From positions 25,635,329 through 25,699,328 of the forward strand of contig OX638369.1 in the NCBI GenBank assembly GCA_951812925.1: DNA of 64,000 nucleotides. The letters are read 5' to 3'. The DNA is from Calliopum simillimum. Taxonomy: Eukaryota; Arthropoda; Insecta; Diptera; Lauxaniidae. Below are positions 11,706 through 23,155 of this stretch, in pieces (within the stretch, counting starts at the first letter, position 1; the number at the start of each line of letters is the position of its first letter). A program made the position numbers and the translations under genes. The notes beneath the pieces are model-generated. The model was not told where the DNA came from and ran no database searches. It saw only the letters and a program-made list of their open reading frames with translations.

Positions 11706-12449
11706 ATTCAGAATTTGATCACAATCCTAAACCTGCGAAATTTTTCAATACACAACATATACAGATGAATGACAACCTCTTTGGGATTTATGTCCACATA
11801 TGTCAACACAAGCTTTCCTATTCAAATATTTGCTGTTTTTACAATATGTCTCCAGAGTAAAACAAAAGTGAGTCAATTATGGCTTGCCGACAACAAACAC
11901 TCATCCTAAAATTGTTTTTGTTTTTTTTTCTCCAAACGCAGAGACCCTTGTCTAAAATAATAACACAGATTTAGACCTGCAATTTTTCTAATAGCATGCA
12001 TAATAACAACTGCTTCACGGTTAATGTTCACATATGTGGACATATGTTTTCTTGCTCAAGTAATTTTTGATTTTTTGATATTTTCCATAAGTATTGGCAC
12101 AGATATCAACCTGCAATCTTTTCTAAAGACATGCAAAATATATGGAAGTGGATCGCAAACTCCTCAAATAATGTCTGCATATGTGGAATAAGTTTCGAAC
12201 TCGATTATATACTGAGTTTTCGCCAAACTATTAGTACTTTATAAAAATACGCTTAAAAGCAATTGAAAAGGAAATGAAAGCTATTTCCGGCTACTATTAA
12301 CTTTAACACGTAACCATTAAAAAAAAACCCTTGAACTTCGGAGTGCTCAATAACTCTATACATTGTACATATGCGTTATTATGTGTTCTATGGCTTTGTA
12401 ACTTGTGCCACCAACATAAATTATTGTCTTACACAATTAGAGAGCTTAC

Positions 12450-12609
12450 GATATCTTCGGGCAATCCATTTGTCTGCTGCTGTTTCACATGTCCTGTTAA
12501 ATAGCAGCAGCATGACTGCCACAAGCCGTAAGGAAAGCGTTGTTTCCTGTGACACTAACATATACTTGCACCACCAGTGATAGCGCGCTTTGTGAATTTT
12601 ATTTGCCAT
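12450..12609 (-). CDS. candidate alternative first exon of Pde11
   Basis: An open minus-strand stretch starts with ATG in a good context (A at -3, G at +4). It encodes MANKIHKARYHWWCKY and then a hydrophobic LRLVAVMLLLF segment. It runs for 53 codons plus one base into a GTAAGC sequence that could serve as a donor (12448-12449). The leftover single base gives phase 1, exactly what the exon 2 acceptor needs; the junction would read ARRY-R-LHLRSIEEP. The island is richer in G+C than the surrounding intron. I do not recognise the peptide, and a one-in-three phase match is weak evidence. A chance open frame is a real alternative. Confidence 0.25.
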
Positions 12610-13173
12610 TTTTTATGAATTTATGTGACTCGCGATGGCAATTTGAATTGAATTGTTGCCATGACTGGAGAAGCATCAGCAAAAAAAAAAAACATTAAAA
12701 AGGATTTTAGGGTGATGAAGCCGCTTAATATTTGAACCTTGGTGTTAGCGTGGAAGGCAGGATATGCCATGCAAGTCAGAGATAAAGAGCAGATGGTGGC
12801 ACGAATGCTCAATTGAAAATGAAAATTTATTGCTATTGCAGAAACAGATGTGTAGAGTGCAAAGGTATAAAAAAAATTGATGTTTAAAAAATATTTATGA
12901 TAAAAAAAGTTTCATTTTAGAATTTAAAATTAAGCTGTTGTTACGCTTTAAAATTATTTTGCAAAATAAATAAATACCGTAAAAAAGCACAAAATCATGA
13001 ATTACACTTTAATTAAAGTCAAAACTCTTTAAAGTTATTCAAGAATGAAAAAATCAATTTTGTGTACGACTACTTTTTTTTTGTGCACAAATTCAATTTT
13101 TCGAAAATTGCCTAAAAAGTGAACTTTTGCATATTCGACTTTATATTTTATCGAATCTAACCAAATTTCTTAC

Positions 13174-13348
13174 CTGTCACCTGCGTCGGTGAATTATTGT
13201 TGCTATTATTGTTAATATTATTATTTGTCACTGTTTCTAGCGTTTCTTGCTGTTGCTGCTGCTGTTGTTGCTGTTGCTGATGCTTATTGGCTTTATTTTT
13301 TTTGTAACGACAACCACGAAATCTGCACATACTTGCAGCCTGGCCCAT
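13174..13348 (-). CDS. Pde11: Pde11 coding exon 1 (N-terminus of dual cAMP/cGMP phosphodiesterase 11)
   Basis: First visible coding exon of a fly Pde11 ortholog, 58 codons plus one base. Pde11 enzymes hydrolyse cAMP and cGMP; the catalytic HD domain and GAF domains would lie off the left edge. The first in-frame ATG (13346-13348) gives MGQAASMC. The frame is open upstream to a TAA but has no other ATG, so this start is preferred. Gly2 and Ser6 fit the MGxxxS N-myristoylation rule, and Cys8 could be palmitoylated; this is inferred, not shown. A basic stretch (RFRGCRYKKNK), 11 glutamines and an Asn-rich tail follow, so most of the exon is low-complexity. It ends ...QVTG at a consensus GTAAG donor (13172-13173), phase 1. 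That joins the exon 2 acceptor in frame to read TGLHLRSIEEP. Gene identity rests mainly on exons 2-3. Confidence 0.75.
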
Positions 13349-14063
13349 GGGGCCCGCCAGCAATGCAAATGTTAGACCCTCCGTTTTAATGAATTTAATT
13401 TTGATTGCACAATTTTCACAATTTGATTAATTTTTTTGGATTTCTATCGTTTCTTGTATTATATTTGTTGTTATTATTGCTGTTGTTGTTGTTTTTGTTT
13501 TTATTATAACTACTATATTGCAATGTTTCTTTGGTATAATAGCTACAATCGTTGTTGTTCTTGTTGTTGTTATAAAAACGTTGCCTCTTCAATTCCTCAT
13601 GCAAAGATTGTAATTTAAGTTGTTTAATTTTTAATTTTGCACTGTTTTGTTTATTTTCACAAGTTAAATAAATTTGTGTTAAGGTCAGTTGTCTTTTCAT
13701 AATATTAAATTTAATGTTTTTAATTAACTGGGTTTTTGAAATATTTATTTGATTTTTTTTTTTCTTTTAATTTAAGTATTCTAAATTATTTATTTTATTT
13801 AAGATTTTCTTTTTTCAGTTTATTTTTCTGAGCTGAATTTCGTTGACTTTTCGTTGTATACGAAATTCACTCTCATTCAGTTTTTGGTCTTTAAATTTTC
13901 ACTGCAATAGATAATAAATATTTTTTATTGTGATTCAATTGTTGATAAAATCATTGGGGTTGTTTGAAAGCATTACTTAGTTAAAACTATAATCTTCAAT
14001 AGCTGCTGCTACTAATGCTGCTGTAGAAAAGTTGTCTGTTCCTCGAATAAAAACATTAACCAT
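13349..14063. other. Pde11 upstream region or 5' UTR
   Basis: Sequence upstream of the Pde11 start. A minus-strand open frame (13416-13700) is built mostly of AAC/AAT repeats and could be an upstream ORF if this part is transcribed. A (TTG)n/(TTA)n microsatellite lies at 13460-13570. I see no clear TATA box or initiator. Confidence 0.4.
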
Positions 14064-14067
14064 AATT

Positions 14068-15500
14068 GAGGCGTTGCGTGCATTAACGCCCTAAGTCGAC
14101 TTAGGGCGTTTTTGTGCCCATCGCTTTTTTGAAAAGCTTGGGTCCTCAAATATATGTGTACTTAATTTCAACTTCCAATTACGATCACAAAATGTGGTAG
14201 AGCAATATATATATAATGTTTAAACAGTTGCGTGCAAGAAGGGCGTAGTGCGACTTGGGGCGTTTTTGCATAAATCAGTTCGAGGTATGAAAAACGGTTT
14301 TTACTCAAAACCAAGGTGCCTAACGAAAAAATTTTATATGGCAAAAAATGCTTAGAATTTTCCAAAGAGAACGTGTGATTTTTTTTAGATTTTTTTACCC
14401 AAATTTTGAAAAATTATAAAATGTTCGAAAAAGTTCTGAAAAAATTCACACATATTTTTTGGACAATTCTAAGCATTTTCTGCCTTATACACTTTTCTCG
14501 TTAGGCACCTTGCTTTTGAATTATAACCATTTTTCCAGCCGGGTAAAAAAAAGTCCTTATGTTTGAGTGGCCATATATCGATGAATTTTTAGCCTAAGAA
14601 ATTTTTCAACAAAACATTTTAAAGGAAATTTTATCTCCTTATTTTTTGACAAATTTTGTCTTTTCCTATCTTTGATCTAAAAAAAGTTATCGTCAAAAGA
14701 GTAAAAAAATACAAGAATTCTAAAATTTTTTTTGATTTCAATATTCTATAAATTCGTTTAAATTCATTGCTCCGCTTTTGTGTAATATTGAATCAAAAAA
14801 TTCAAGCCCCTAAAAGTGTGTGTGACACTCTTGCCATCCCATCTACATTTCGCTATTTATAATCAGCATTTGTCTACCAAACTTAGCCACCGTTTGCGAT
14901 TTATTGCCCAATAAATTAAAATTTTAAAGAATTTGCCACGCCTTTCTATGAGTATATACAAGGTTAGAATTGATCCCAGACACAATGTTATGCTAATATA
15001 GAACATTGTACCAAATTTCGTTAAAATCTCTATAACCGTTTGCAAAAAAAATATTTTCCAGGTGCATAACTTAGATGCAAATATAGGCTTGCATTTTATA
15101 AAATTAAAATTTTAAAGAAATAAACAAAAACGCACATTTATAAATAGTTGAGGTAAAAGTGTATTTCATTCCCCTCATTTAAAAAAAAAAATCATTAAAA
15201 TCGGAACAGTTTTGCCGGTTTCCCAAGCAAAATGCTAACGTTACTCCAGTGATAGTCAAATGGATTTATGCAAAAACGCCCTATAAATTAAATTTTTCCT
15301 TCTTCGATAATTCTGTCAAAATGCGTTAGCATTTTGTGTTAGCGGTAATTATTTACTCATGTTATTAGTTTTAATTGAATAAATTTGTTTTTCAAGTTTT
15401 AAATGATGGTTTGTTCGTTTTATCAGCATTTAAAAACTTTAAATTGAACTATCTCGAAATGACATTTTTCGACTTGGGGCGTTAATGCACGCAACGCCTC
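14068..15500. mobile_element. 1.43-kb non-autonomous element with GAGGCGTTGCG termini
   Basis: The ends are 32-bp inverted repeats with one mismatch (14068-14099 and 15469-15500), flanked by AATT on both sides. The left end continues into a perfect 26-bp palindrome centred on GTCGAC (14085-14110). A GGGCGTT core recurs inside, at about 14260 and on the other strand at about 15275. The internal part 14283-14540 folds back on itself. No transposase frame is visible. A 4-bp target duplication resembles that of the element at 2374. Confidence 0.65.
14283..14540. repeat. imperfect fold-back repeat inside the 14068 element
   Basis: The arms read ...ACTCAAAACCAAGGTGCCTA at the left and TAGGCACCTTGCTTTTGA at the right, with further matching blocks toward the centre. 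The right half is shared with 6147-6340. Confidence 0.6.
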
Positions 15501-15504
15501 AATT

Positions 15505-16039
15505 GAAATTCAGTTCCAGATGTTTTACATTCGACTTAATTTGTTTAAAAATCTTAAAATTATATATTTGTTTGATCACATCTAGTTATCCTAAACTTAA
15601 AGCGCAAAGAATATAATTTTTTGGAATTTTTAATATTGCATTATATCGCGAGGTAACTTTTCTCCAGAAATCTTATCATTAAATCAGAAATTTTTTACAT
15701 TTTCATTTAAAAATTCGAGAAACTGAACTTTGAGAATACTCGTAATATGTTCTTCGTGGTTATTGATATTTTACAGGGCCAACATTTTTTCTTTAAGTAA
15801 GAACAGTATACAAAGAATTCTATCCACACATAGAAATCTATAACTCAAAACTTAACAAACCCATGAGCCAAAGTACATCACTCAGCTAACCCCAAACAAT
15901 ATATGTACCTCAATGTTCTATATTTTTCGACATAACGACAAAATGAGTGGGGGTAAAAAAATTTTTCAATGACGGTTTTTGATTGGGGGGGTGCCAATTA
16001 CTCTAAAAATATACTTTATATAAAAAATAAAATAATTTT
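15505..16039. other. no feature seen
   Basis: AT-rich sequence without an ORF, repeat arm or RNA gene that I can support. Confidence 0.5.
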
Positions 16040-16625
16040 TGCAGTGTGGCCAAAAATAGATTAAAGATAAAACAATTTTTTGACTATGATTTTTCGTGCA
16101 TATGCAAAATTACAGTATCGAAATATCTGTGCATTAAAAAATCGAGCAGCCCAATTTTATTTGAACATAAATGCGAATTGGCTACTTCGAGCAGAATCTT
16201 TAATATAATCCATGGACTACCGCTTTTATATAAGAGGTTTAGTCCATGAAGTCTCGAAAACTGAACGCGGTAAACAAATTGTATTGTAAACTGTTTAAAA
16301 TTCTTGAAAGACATGTGCACATAAAAAAAAAATATTTGATTGATGATTTTTCATGTATGGTTTGGAAAATTCTTTACTGCACTAAAAATGTGTGCATGAA
16401 AAAATTTGGCCGCCCAATTTTATTCGTGCTCACATGCAAATTGGCAACTTCCGAGAGAATCCTTCATAAAACCTACGAACCACACTAAGCGCTATGTATA
16501 ATCACAACTGCTTTAATATAAGAGGCTTAGTCCATGAAGTCTCGAAAACTAAATATTATTGAAGGAGATGTGCACAAAAAAAAAAACTATTCGATTATGA
16601 TTTTTCAAGCAGATGCAAAATAATA
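16040..16625 (+). repeat. ~288-bp tandem repeat, about two copies
   Basis: A TAAGAGGYTTAGTCCATGAAG block occurs at 16231 and 16519, 288 bp apart. Blocks such as GTGCAT/GTGCAC, CCCAATTTTATT and AAATTGGCAACTTC recur in step. A third diverged copy lies at about 19190-19440. Confidence 0.55.
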
Positions 16626-18329
16626 TTTTGAAAATAAGATTAATTCGCCTTAAAAAATATAATACCTGAAATTTAAGTAAAGTTTATACTTTAGACTTTA
16701 ATCAACTCATTTAAGCCTTTTTTAAAATATATATTCGATATATTTCACTGACTTTTCCAAAAATTTTCCATGTTTTTAAAGAAGCACTTTCTTTTATCAC
16801 CCACATACGTGACGTAGAAAATTGCATGCATTTGATTTAAATTCAAACAGATATTTAAAAGAGAATCGATTTTTAATTTCACCCTTACCAACAAAAGCTG
16901 AAAATGAAAGCAAAAGAACAGCAGTTTCCAAAAGAACAGCAGTTTCCCATGAGAAATCTGAATAAACTGAAGCAAAACAAAAACTAAAGAAATTAATGAA
17001 AATGAATTTAAATATATAAAATGCAATACACATGCAAACAAATACAATAAAAACTTGAATAAAAAATAAAAACAAAAATAACAGACGCATGTATATTGTA
17101 CAAACACAATAACAACAATATGCCAAAGGAGATATCAATAACCCGCGCGCATAAAACTACTCCCATCATTTCAATTTACACTTAAAGGAGTATGAAGGAC
17201 GACGACAACGACGACGATTCACTCAACAAATTGAATTCAATTTCCTGCTTCGATATTTTTCATATTTTTGCAACCATTCACAATACAAGAGAATTCATTC
17301 ATACCCAAAGATTCACCACTACATTGACTGTGCTCTTTCAGCAGCTCATCAAGAAGCAAGAAATAAAAGAAAAAAATTCTAAGGATAAAAAAGGGGTCTG
17401 AGCGGCGACGGCAGCGTCGGCAATGTCGACTTGAAATACATTCACATACTCGTATTTATAGTATAATTCTTGTGTTGGCTGTTTAAGTGAATTTTGCGCA
17501 GGCAAAAAAAAAGGATGATAATTTTATATTGAACTAATTAAAGGATATCTTTAGTTAAAATGAAATCTTTAGAAATCATGTTTTATGAACATGTTTGAAC
17601 ATGTTCAAAATTACAGACGATAGACGTGATTTGAGTGCAAAGCCACTTTATACACATACATACTATGCATACAGCTGCCTGCCAATGCAGTATGTAGAAA
17701 GAAAAAACAGCATTGGGTAAATATTCAAAAGCTTTAATATTAAATTTTGCTGATGCTATTGCCAAGTTGCTGATGCTCAAATGCTCATGCTCATGCTGAC
17801 AATGCAAAGCCTGCAGCAAATCCTTCAAAAAGAATAATTGTATGTATATGTGAGAAAAGCGCAACGTGCTTTAACACCACTGTTCTTGGTGAAGGGGTGA
17901 AGTGTAAAGCGAGAAAATCCTTTCGGTACATGAGTCAATTGACGTTAAGGCAGCACAGATTTGCAACTTTTGCTATCTTATAAGATTTTTGGCTGTGTGT
18001 ATAGACAAAGTGTTGCTTGCTGCAGCTCTTCAGCCAAATAAGTAGCAACAGTCATGGTTTTCTCCTTGTACGTTTTATTATTTGTTACGTAATGATAGTG
18101 ATTTAATTGAATTGTTTTTTTCTAAATATTTTGGATACTTAACAAAACAGAGAATATCTGGTAGTAGAAATTCCAAGCTAAATCTTTTATGACAAAGAAA
18201 GCATACTTTTTTGCAAAAACTCAATATCGTTTATGAAGGCTGAAAAAAAAATAAAACCTTGTGGTCCTCTTATGAAGCTCTTGTGAGCTTACGGTTAAAA
18301 CATTTTTTCAAACAAGCTGTTTTTACTTG
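16626..18329. other. no gene seen; simple repeats
   Basis: AT-rich. A GACGACGACAACG microsatellite lies at 17196-17218 and an AACATGTT-type small palindrome at 17587-17605. The open frames here look compositional. Confidence 0.45.
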
Positions 18330-18381
18330 TGCATGAAAAAAATTGGTCGACTCAAAATTTTTGTGCACATGTTTTATAGTG

Positions 18382-18958
18382 TATGTATGTATGTATTCTC
18401 CTTTAACTCCTAGGAGGAGCATAGGGCCAATATGAAATCTCTCCATTTGTCACGATCCCTTGCGATGACTTTGATCTCTTGCCACGATTTTCCCGATTCT
18501 TGGATTTCCTTTTCCAACGACCTTTTCCAGTTGGTTTTGGGTCTACCACGTCCTCTACTGCCTTGTGGATTCCACTCAAGGGCCTGGCGACAAACTTCGC
18601 TGTGTGGTTTCCGGAGAGTGTGACCAATCCATCCCCATTTGCGCAGCTTGATCTCGTTTGCTATAGCCTTCTGTTTGCATTTTTGATGTAGCTCGGCATT
18701 TGATATAGTGCGAGGCCACCAAACCTTTAATATACGCCTTAAGCATTTGTTGACGAATACTTGCAGCTTGTTTGTTAGTTGTTCAGTAACAAGCCATGTT
18801 TCGCACCCATATAACAAAACCGATTTCACATTCGAATCAAAAATGCGCACTCTCGTTTTGGTGGATATAACGGATGAAGACCATATTTTGTTCAGTTGAG
18901 CAAACGCACCTTTTGCTTTTGCTATTCTTGAGTTGATATCCTCTTTTGCTCCACCATC
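18382..18958 (-). mobile_element. 5'-truncated RTE-like non-LTR retrotransposon
   Basis: Flanked by a perfect 14-bp direct repeat, CATGTTTTATAGTG (18368-18381 and 18959-18972), which is a target-site duplication. On the minus strand the element ends in an (ATAC)n-type tail (18382-18396), typical of RTE elements. It carries only the C-terminal end of the reverse-transcriptase ORF. It inserted into a GTGCAC-family repeat. Confidence 0.85.
18410..18958 (-). pseudogene. C-terminal fragment of non-LTR reverse transcriptase ORF
   Basis: About 182 codons are open without a break. The fragment starts mid-protein (DGGAKEDINSRIAKAKGAF), so it has no own start; an apparent ATG comes from the target duplication. 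Recognisable family blocks are TRVRIFDSNVKSVLLYGCETW, ELHQKCKQ, RKWGWIGHTLRKP, ALEWNPQGSRGRGRPKTNW and a final DRDKWRDFI. These belong to the region after the RT catalytic palm of RTE-type elements, so the YxDD catalytic motif is absent. The fragment cannot be active alone. The lack of stops suggests a young insertion. Confidence 0.85.
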
Positions 18959-18972
18959 CATGTTTTATAGTG

Positions 18973-20774
18973 ATACCCATGTAACTTCATATATTTAAAC
19001 CAAAAATCTACTATTTTTAGTCATTGAAAGGATAAGATTTGCGATTCATATTTGAAAACAGGAAGATGTCACAGGAACTAAACCGTTTTCAATTGTTTCC
19101 AACAGTTGATGAAGATTTTGCCTTTTAAAATACTGAAAACATTTGCTATATTTTTCCGGCCAATGAAACCGTCTCCACCTTCTATGGAACCTTGAAAACT
19201 AAACACGGTAAAAGGTTTATTTACGCATATAGATTTATTTTAGTTTGAATTTTGTACTTTTTCAAATTACAATATTAAATTTTTTTTGAGCATTGGTGCA
19301 AATGGCTATGATTTTTCGTGCACAGCCAAAAAATGGTTTGGAAAAGTTTTTTTTTCACGTGAGATGTGTGCACAGAAAAAATAATTCGCCCGGTTTGATT
19401 CGTGCACATACAAAAACGGCTACTTCAAAAAGCATGCTGCTTAAAATCCACGTTCTGTTTTAGTTATTTCAGTTCAAAATTATTTATTAATATGAGATTT
19501 AAATCCAAGAGCTTTTTGCGTCAAAAAATAATTCCCAGATTTTAAATATTTTCTGCAATTTATCAATTTTACTGAAAAATCTGCATTTTTCTTATTTATA
19601 AAATATTTAAAATATAACACACGGACAAAATTGAGTTCAATGTATCATTAATGAGTTATTCATCCACCGCACATAATTGCAATAGAATATATTTTACACT
19701 AAATAAATGCAAAACGTGTCAATTTTTCCGTATAAAAAATAACTCTTCGCACTTGTAGTGAAATGACTCGTACTATCACATTTCCTACAACAACTGGCAA
19801 TCATTGTCACGATTTGATTAACATATTACATTGTTGTTTTATTACAATAAAAAATAAACATTTTTGCTTTTTTTTTTTTGCCTCCAAAGCTGTTTATGCG
19901 GCACGTGCTTAAAGATTTCACTTTATAGAGTAAAAAGCCGTCGGAAAAATGTACAAGTAATATATGTACATATGTAAAAAAAGAAAAATCCACGCATAAC
20001 ACACATTTGTGCAAATGTGCGCGTATGAGTACATCAATTTTTTTATAGCTTTTGCGGCATTGAAAGCAATTTTTACTTTACGATTCCCAAGATGGTAGTG
20101 GTTGGTGGTATTGGAAATGCATACGCTACAAAATACTCAGTAGCAGCAGCAAAAGATTGGCGGATGCTGCTAAATTGTATTCATTTTACGATTGTTATAA
20201 AAATGCGAAAATCATTCGTGGTTGCAGTGGTGAAATTAAGTGTACCCAGTAGAGAGAGAGGGGGGTGAAGTGGTGTATCAACCAGCGCAAAAAGTTAGCA
20301 CAGCACAACAGGAAGCTGGTTTTGTCCCTAATGCGCTTTTTGGGTAACCTCTGAATTTTTTATGCAAAACTGTTAGCATTAACGCGTACTTTTTTGTTGC
20401 ATTTGTATATAGCCACAACCGCAGCGCATTTAGCTACTAAAATGTTGAGCGCTACTGATTTGCATGGATTTTCAATTGGATTTTTACGCGCGCAGATTTT
20501 TGCATGCGTTAATGCGGAGTAATTTTCTACTACATATATTCTCGGAACTTTATGTTAAAACAACAATGTGTGTATTTGACATTTGTATATATGTGAATAG
20601 AATTTACTGTAAATTTACTGACAGCAACTTTCTTTCAAAGCGAATTTCTTATATCTTTTCACTTGTTTAGTTTTTGAAGTTATAACTAAGTTTAATAAAA
20701 ATATGAATGTTTACTTTCGGCCTCACCTTGATCGAACAAAATTTCTTACAAATTTGAATTTTTATTAAAAGCGC
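18973..20774. other. no gene seen; diverged GTGCAC-family repeat
   Basis: 19190-19440 is a diverged copy of the 16040-16625 repeat (TTTTTCGTGCACAG, GCCCGGTTTGATTCGTGCAC). The rest is AT-rich, with AGCAGCAGC (about 20139) and a GAGAGAGAG run (about 20252). The open frames are short. Confidence 0.45.
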
Positions 20775-20847
20775 AAAAAATTAAGTCGACCAACATTTTC
20801 TGTGCACACGTGTTGTGCACAGAAAATGTTGGTCGACTTAATTTTTT
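20775..20847. repeat. perfect 33-bp inverted repeat (GTGCAC/GGTCGAC hairpin)
   Basis: Arms 20775-20807 and 20815-20847 are perfect reverse complements around a 7-base loop. Each arm contains GTCGAC and GTGCAC. It is the most complete member of a motif family scattered through the first 22 kb. Confidence 0.85.
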
Positions 20848-20859
20848 TTGTGTACATGG

Positions 20860-21255
20860 GTAAGTCTCCTAAAAATTTACCAAAACATGGCTTTCTTTGC
20901 CTTCAGCTTTTTATTTATTTTTTTGTAACTTGAAGGTCATCATCATATTCTAGATGACTTTGGCTTTTGGAACATTTTTAAAAAATTTGGTCGACAAAAA
21001 AAAAACGGTTGGCAGCATCGAAAGTTTTGTAAAATTTTAAAAAGGTTTTAAGTCAAAAAAAGTAAGATATTTATAAATTTTCGAAAATAACCAGGTGGTA
21101 ACTCTAAAAATTTATGTTAGATTTTTGAAAAGTATATTTAATTGTTTAAGACAAAATTTTAATTTTTTTTTAATAAATGGTTTAAGCCAAAAGTTTTGGA
21201 TTTTTGAAAAGTTTATTTAAGTGCTTTAAAATTTATATTTTATAATCATTATGAA
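20860..21255 (+). repeat. partial copy of the 61570-62115 dispersed repeat
   Basis: Shared blocks include ACCAAAACATGSCTTT, ACTTGAAGGT, TTTTCGAAAATAACMAGGTGG, CTAAAAATT and AAATGGTTTAAGC, in the same order as at 61.6-62.1 kb. Confidence 0.6.
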
Positions 21256-22904
21256 ATTCCCGTTCCTATTAAAATCTTATACAATTCTGTATCACATTAG
21301 CTGAAACAAGAATTTTTGGATGCAACAAATTTTGGAATGAAATATTAGCTAAAAAAAAAATAAGTACACGAAAAAATTTGGTCACCTAAAATTTTTTGTG
21401 CACAAAAGTTTAATGTTTATTAGAGTTCTCAAAAAGATGCATGTATGAAAACACTTTAACGCATTTTTCTATGTGTGCACGAAAAAAATTAGTCGCTTAG
21501 CATATGTAATTTATGATCGTTTTAAAATAATAAAATCTTATACAATTGCTGAAACAAATTTTTTTTGGGCGCATCAAATGTTTGTATGTACCATATCCAA
21601 TTTTTAATTTCAATGTTAAGCAAAATCGAGACAAAATATTGCAAAAAAATTATTTGTATTTTGTTTAAAATTCAAACAAAAAACGGTCCCTTCGTTTCTT
21701 ATCTCTCAGTTATTTTGACAGTTTGTAGTTATGATACTTCACGCAAAGCTTTCCACAATGCGATTTAAAAAAAAAAAACACATTCAACTCAAATTCATCT
21801 AAGCGCATTTCGCTTATCACTGTCTCAATCTTGATTTTTCAGTCTCTCCCTTATGACTGTCTAACTGTCTGCTTAACGTATTTGATAGCCGGCTGGCTGG
21901 CTGGTTGTATATTTGATTTTCCTTTTTTTCCTTAACAGACACTTGAATACAATTGAAATTTATGCTGCATAATTTCATTTTGTAAATTATAACTGTAGCG
22001 ACAGCAGCATTTTAGGTTCACTCTTTTTTTCGTGTACTTTTTGTTATCAAGTTAAATAGCGCGAACAAAAACATGGCGCAATTTCCTAAGCAAAAATTAA
22101 AAAAAAAATAAAAATTCAACTGAATAGGCACCAAATAATAAAAAAAAAAAGAACGAATTTATGTTTTGCATTATTTGCTGCTGTTGCTGAATTTTGTATT
22201 TTTGAGCTTTCTTTTCCATACTTCTAAAGCGGTCATTGTCAAGGTTGACGACGTGTATTCAAGTGTCAAGTTGACACTTTAAAAAACATGAATATGTATG
22301 AAATGTGTTATGATATCTGCGCTGTTGTGTATGTCTGCGCGGGTTTATAGGCACCCAACTCATTGTAATCACAAATAATAATTTCATGTTCATTAAAAAG
22401 AAAAAAAGAAGAAAAAAAACTTCTTTCATCAGACATGTGCGATAAAATAAAAATGTTAAAAATTTAATTGCAATTAAAACGCGTTTCAACTGCGACACGT
22501 GCTTTAAATTATGCACAAATATTTAAATTATAAACCCGTTTTAGCTGTCAGCAGTACCGGCTTTTGTCTGATGTTTGATAAAAATCTTAGACACTTGAAT
22601 TTCATTTCAAGCAGTCAAAGGGGTTATCTCAGCGTAACTGAGAAGAAAAAAAAAATGTTAAACACTAATGTTTATTTTTTTTATAAAAAATTATGAATAT
22701 AAATATTTTTGCTGTGAATTTTTTTGAAATGTCAATACAAAATGCTTTCAGTTGATATTGCGTTTAGTTTTTGCTCTCAAAAAAATTTACAACGAGCCAG
22801 AAATTTTGTTTTTCTTTGCCTCCTGAACAGTATATAATTTTGACTTAGGTCGTATAAGAGTTAGGACGACGATATAGATATGTCAAGCATTTGTATTATA
22901 ATAT
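21256..22904. other. no gene seen
   Basis: Two further GTGCAC-family fragments lie at 21361-21410 and 21470-21500, and a GGCTGGCTGGCTGG run at about 21891. Otherwise AT-rich, with short open frames that I do not support. Confidence 0.45.
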
Positions 22905-23155
22905 GGTCAATGGTCAAAATTCGTCAACAAATGTATTAAATAATTTTGGTACTTTTTGGACACTTAGTACTTATTTTGCTATTTGGTACAAAATAGAAAA
23001 GTTTATTTATCATCCCTGGTACAGTGTCAAATGTGAAACGAAAATAAACAAAAAAACATGAAGTCAGTGTCAGTCAGCTTTTTCTTTCTCTTTATGCTGT
23101 ATCCACTTTTCAGCTCTGTGTGACAGCGTATTTTGTCGTTGTAATATTGAAAAAG
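22905..23155 (-). repeat. Helitron-like family B, partial copy
   Basis: Matches 25453-25700 (TTTTGGTACTTTTTGGACAC, CATCCCTGG, AACATGAAGTCAG, CAGCTCYGTGTGACAG). It is cut off where the 23156 MITE begins, so the 5' Helitron terminus is missing. Confidence 0.6.

Larger units (their letters stand above)
9193..13173 (-). other. Pde11 intron 1
   Basis: A 4-kb intron joining exon 1 (phase-1 donor) to exon 2. It contains the paired tRNA-like/GTGCAC repeat at 11105-11705, another member of that motif near 13055-13090, and the candidate alternative first exon at 12450-12609. A CAG/CAA-rich microsatellite lies near 10445-10480. The stretches 9200-11100 and 11710-12440 are AT-rich with no gene that I can support. 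Confidence 0.7.

Noticed and set aside
16745..17138. Two overlapping minus-strand frames with long hydrophobic runs
   Set aside because: AT-rich DNA gives Phe/Leu/Ile-rich chance frames. There is no topology-specific motif, and the two frames overlap each other.
17192..17401. Plus-strand frame starting MKDDDNDDDS
   Set aside because: The acidic start comes from a GAC microsatellite; the rest lacks any domain.
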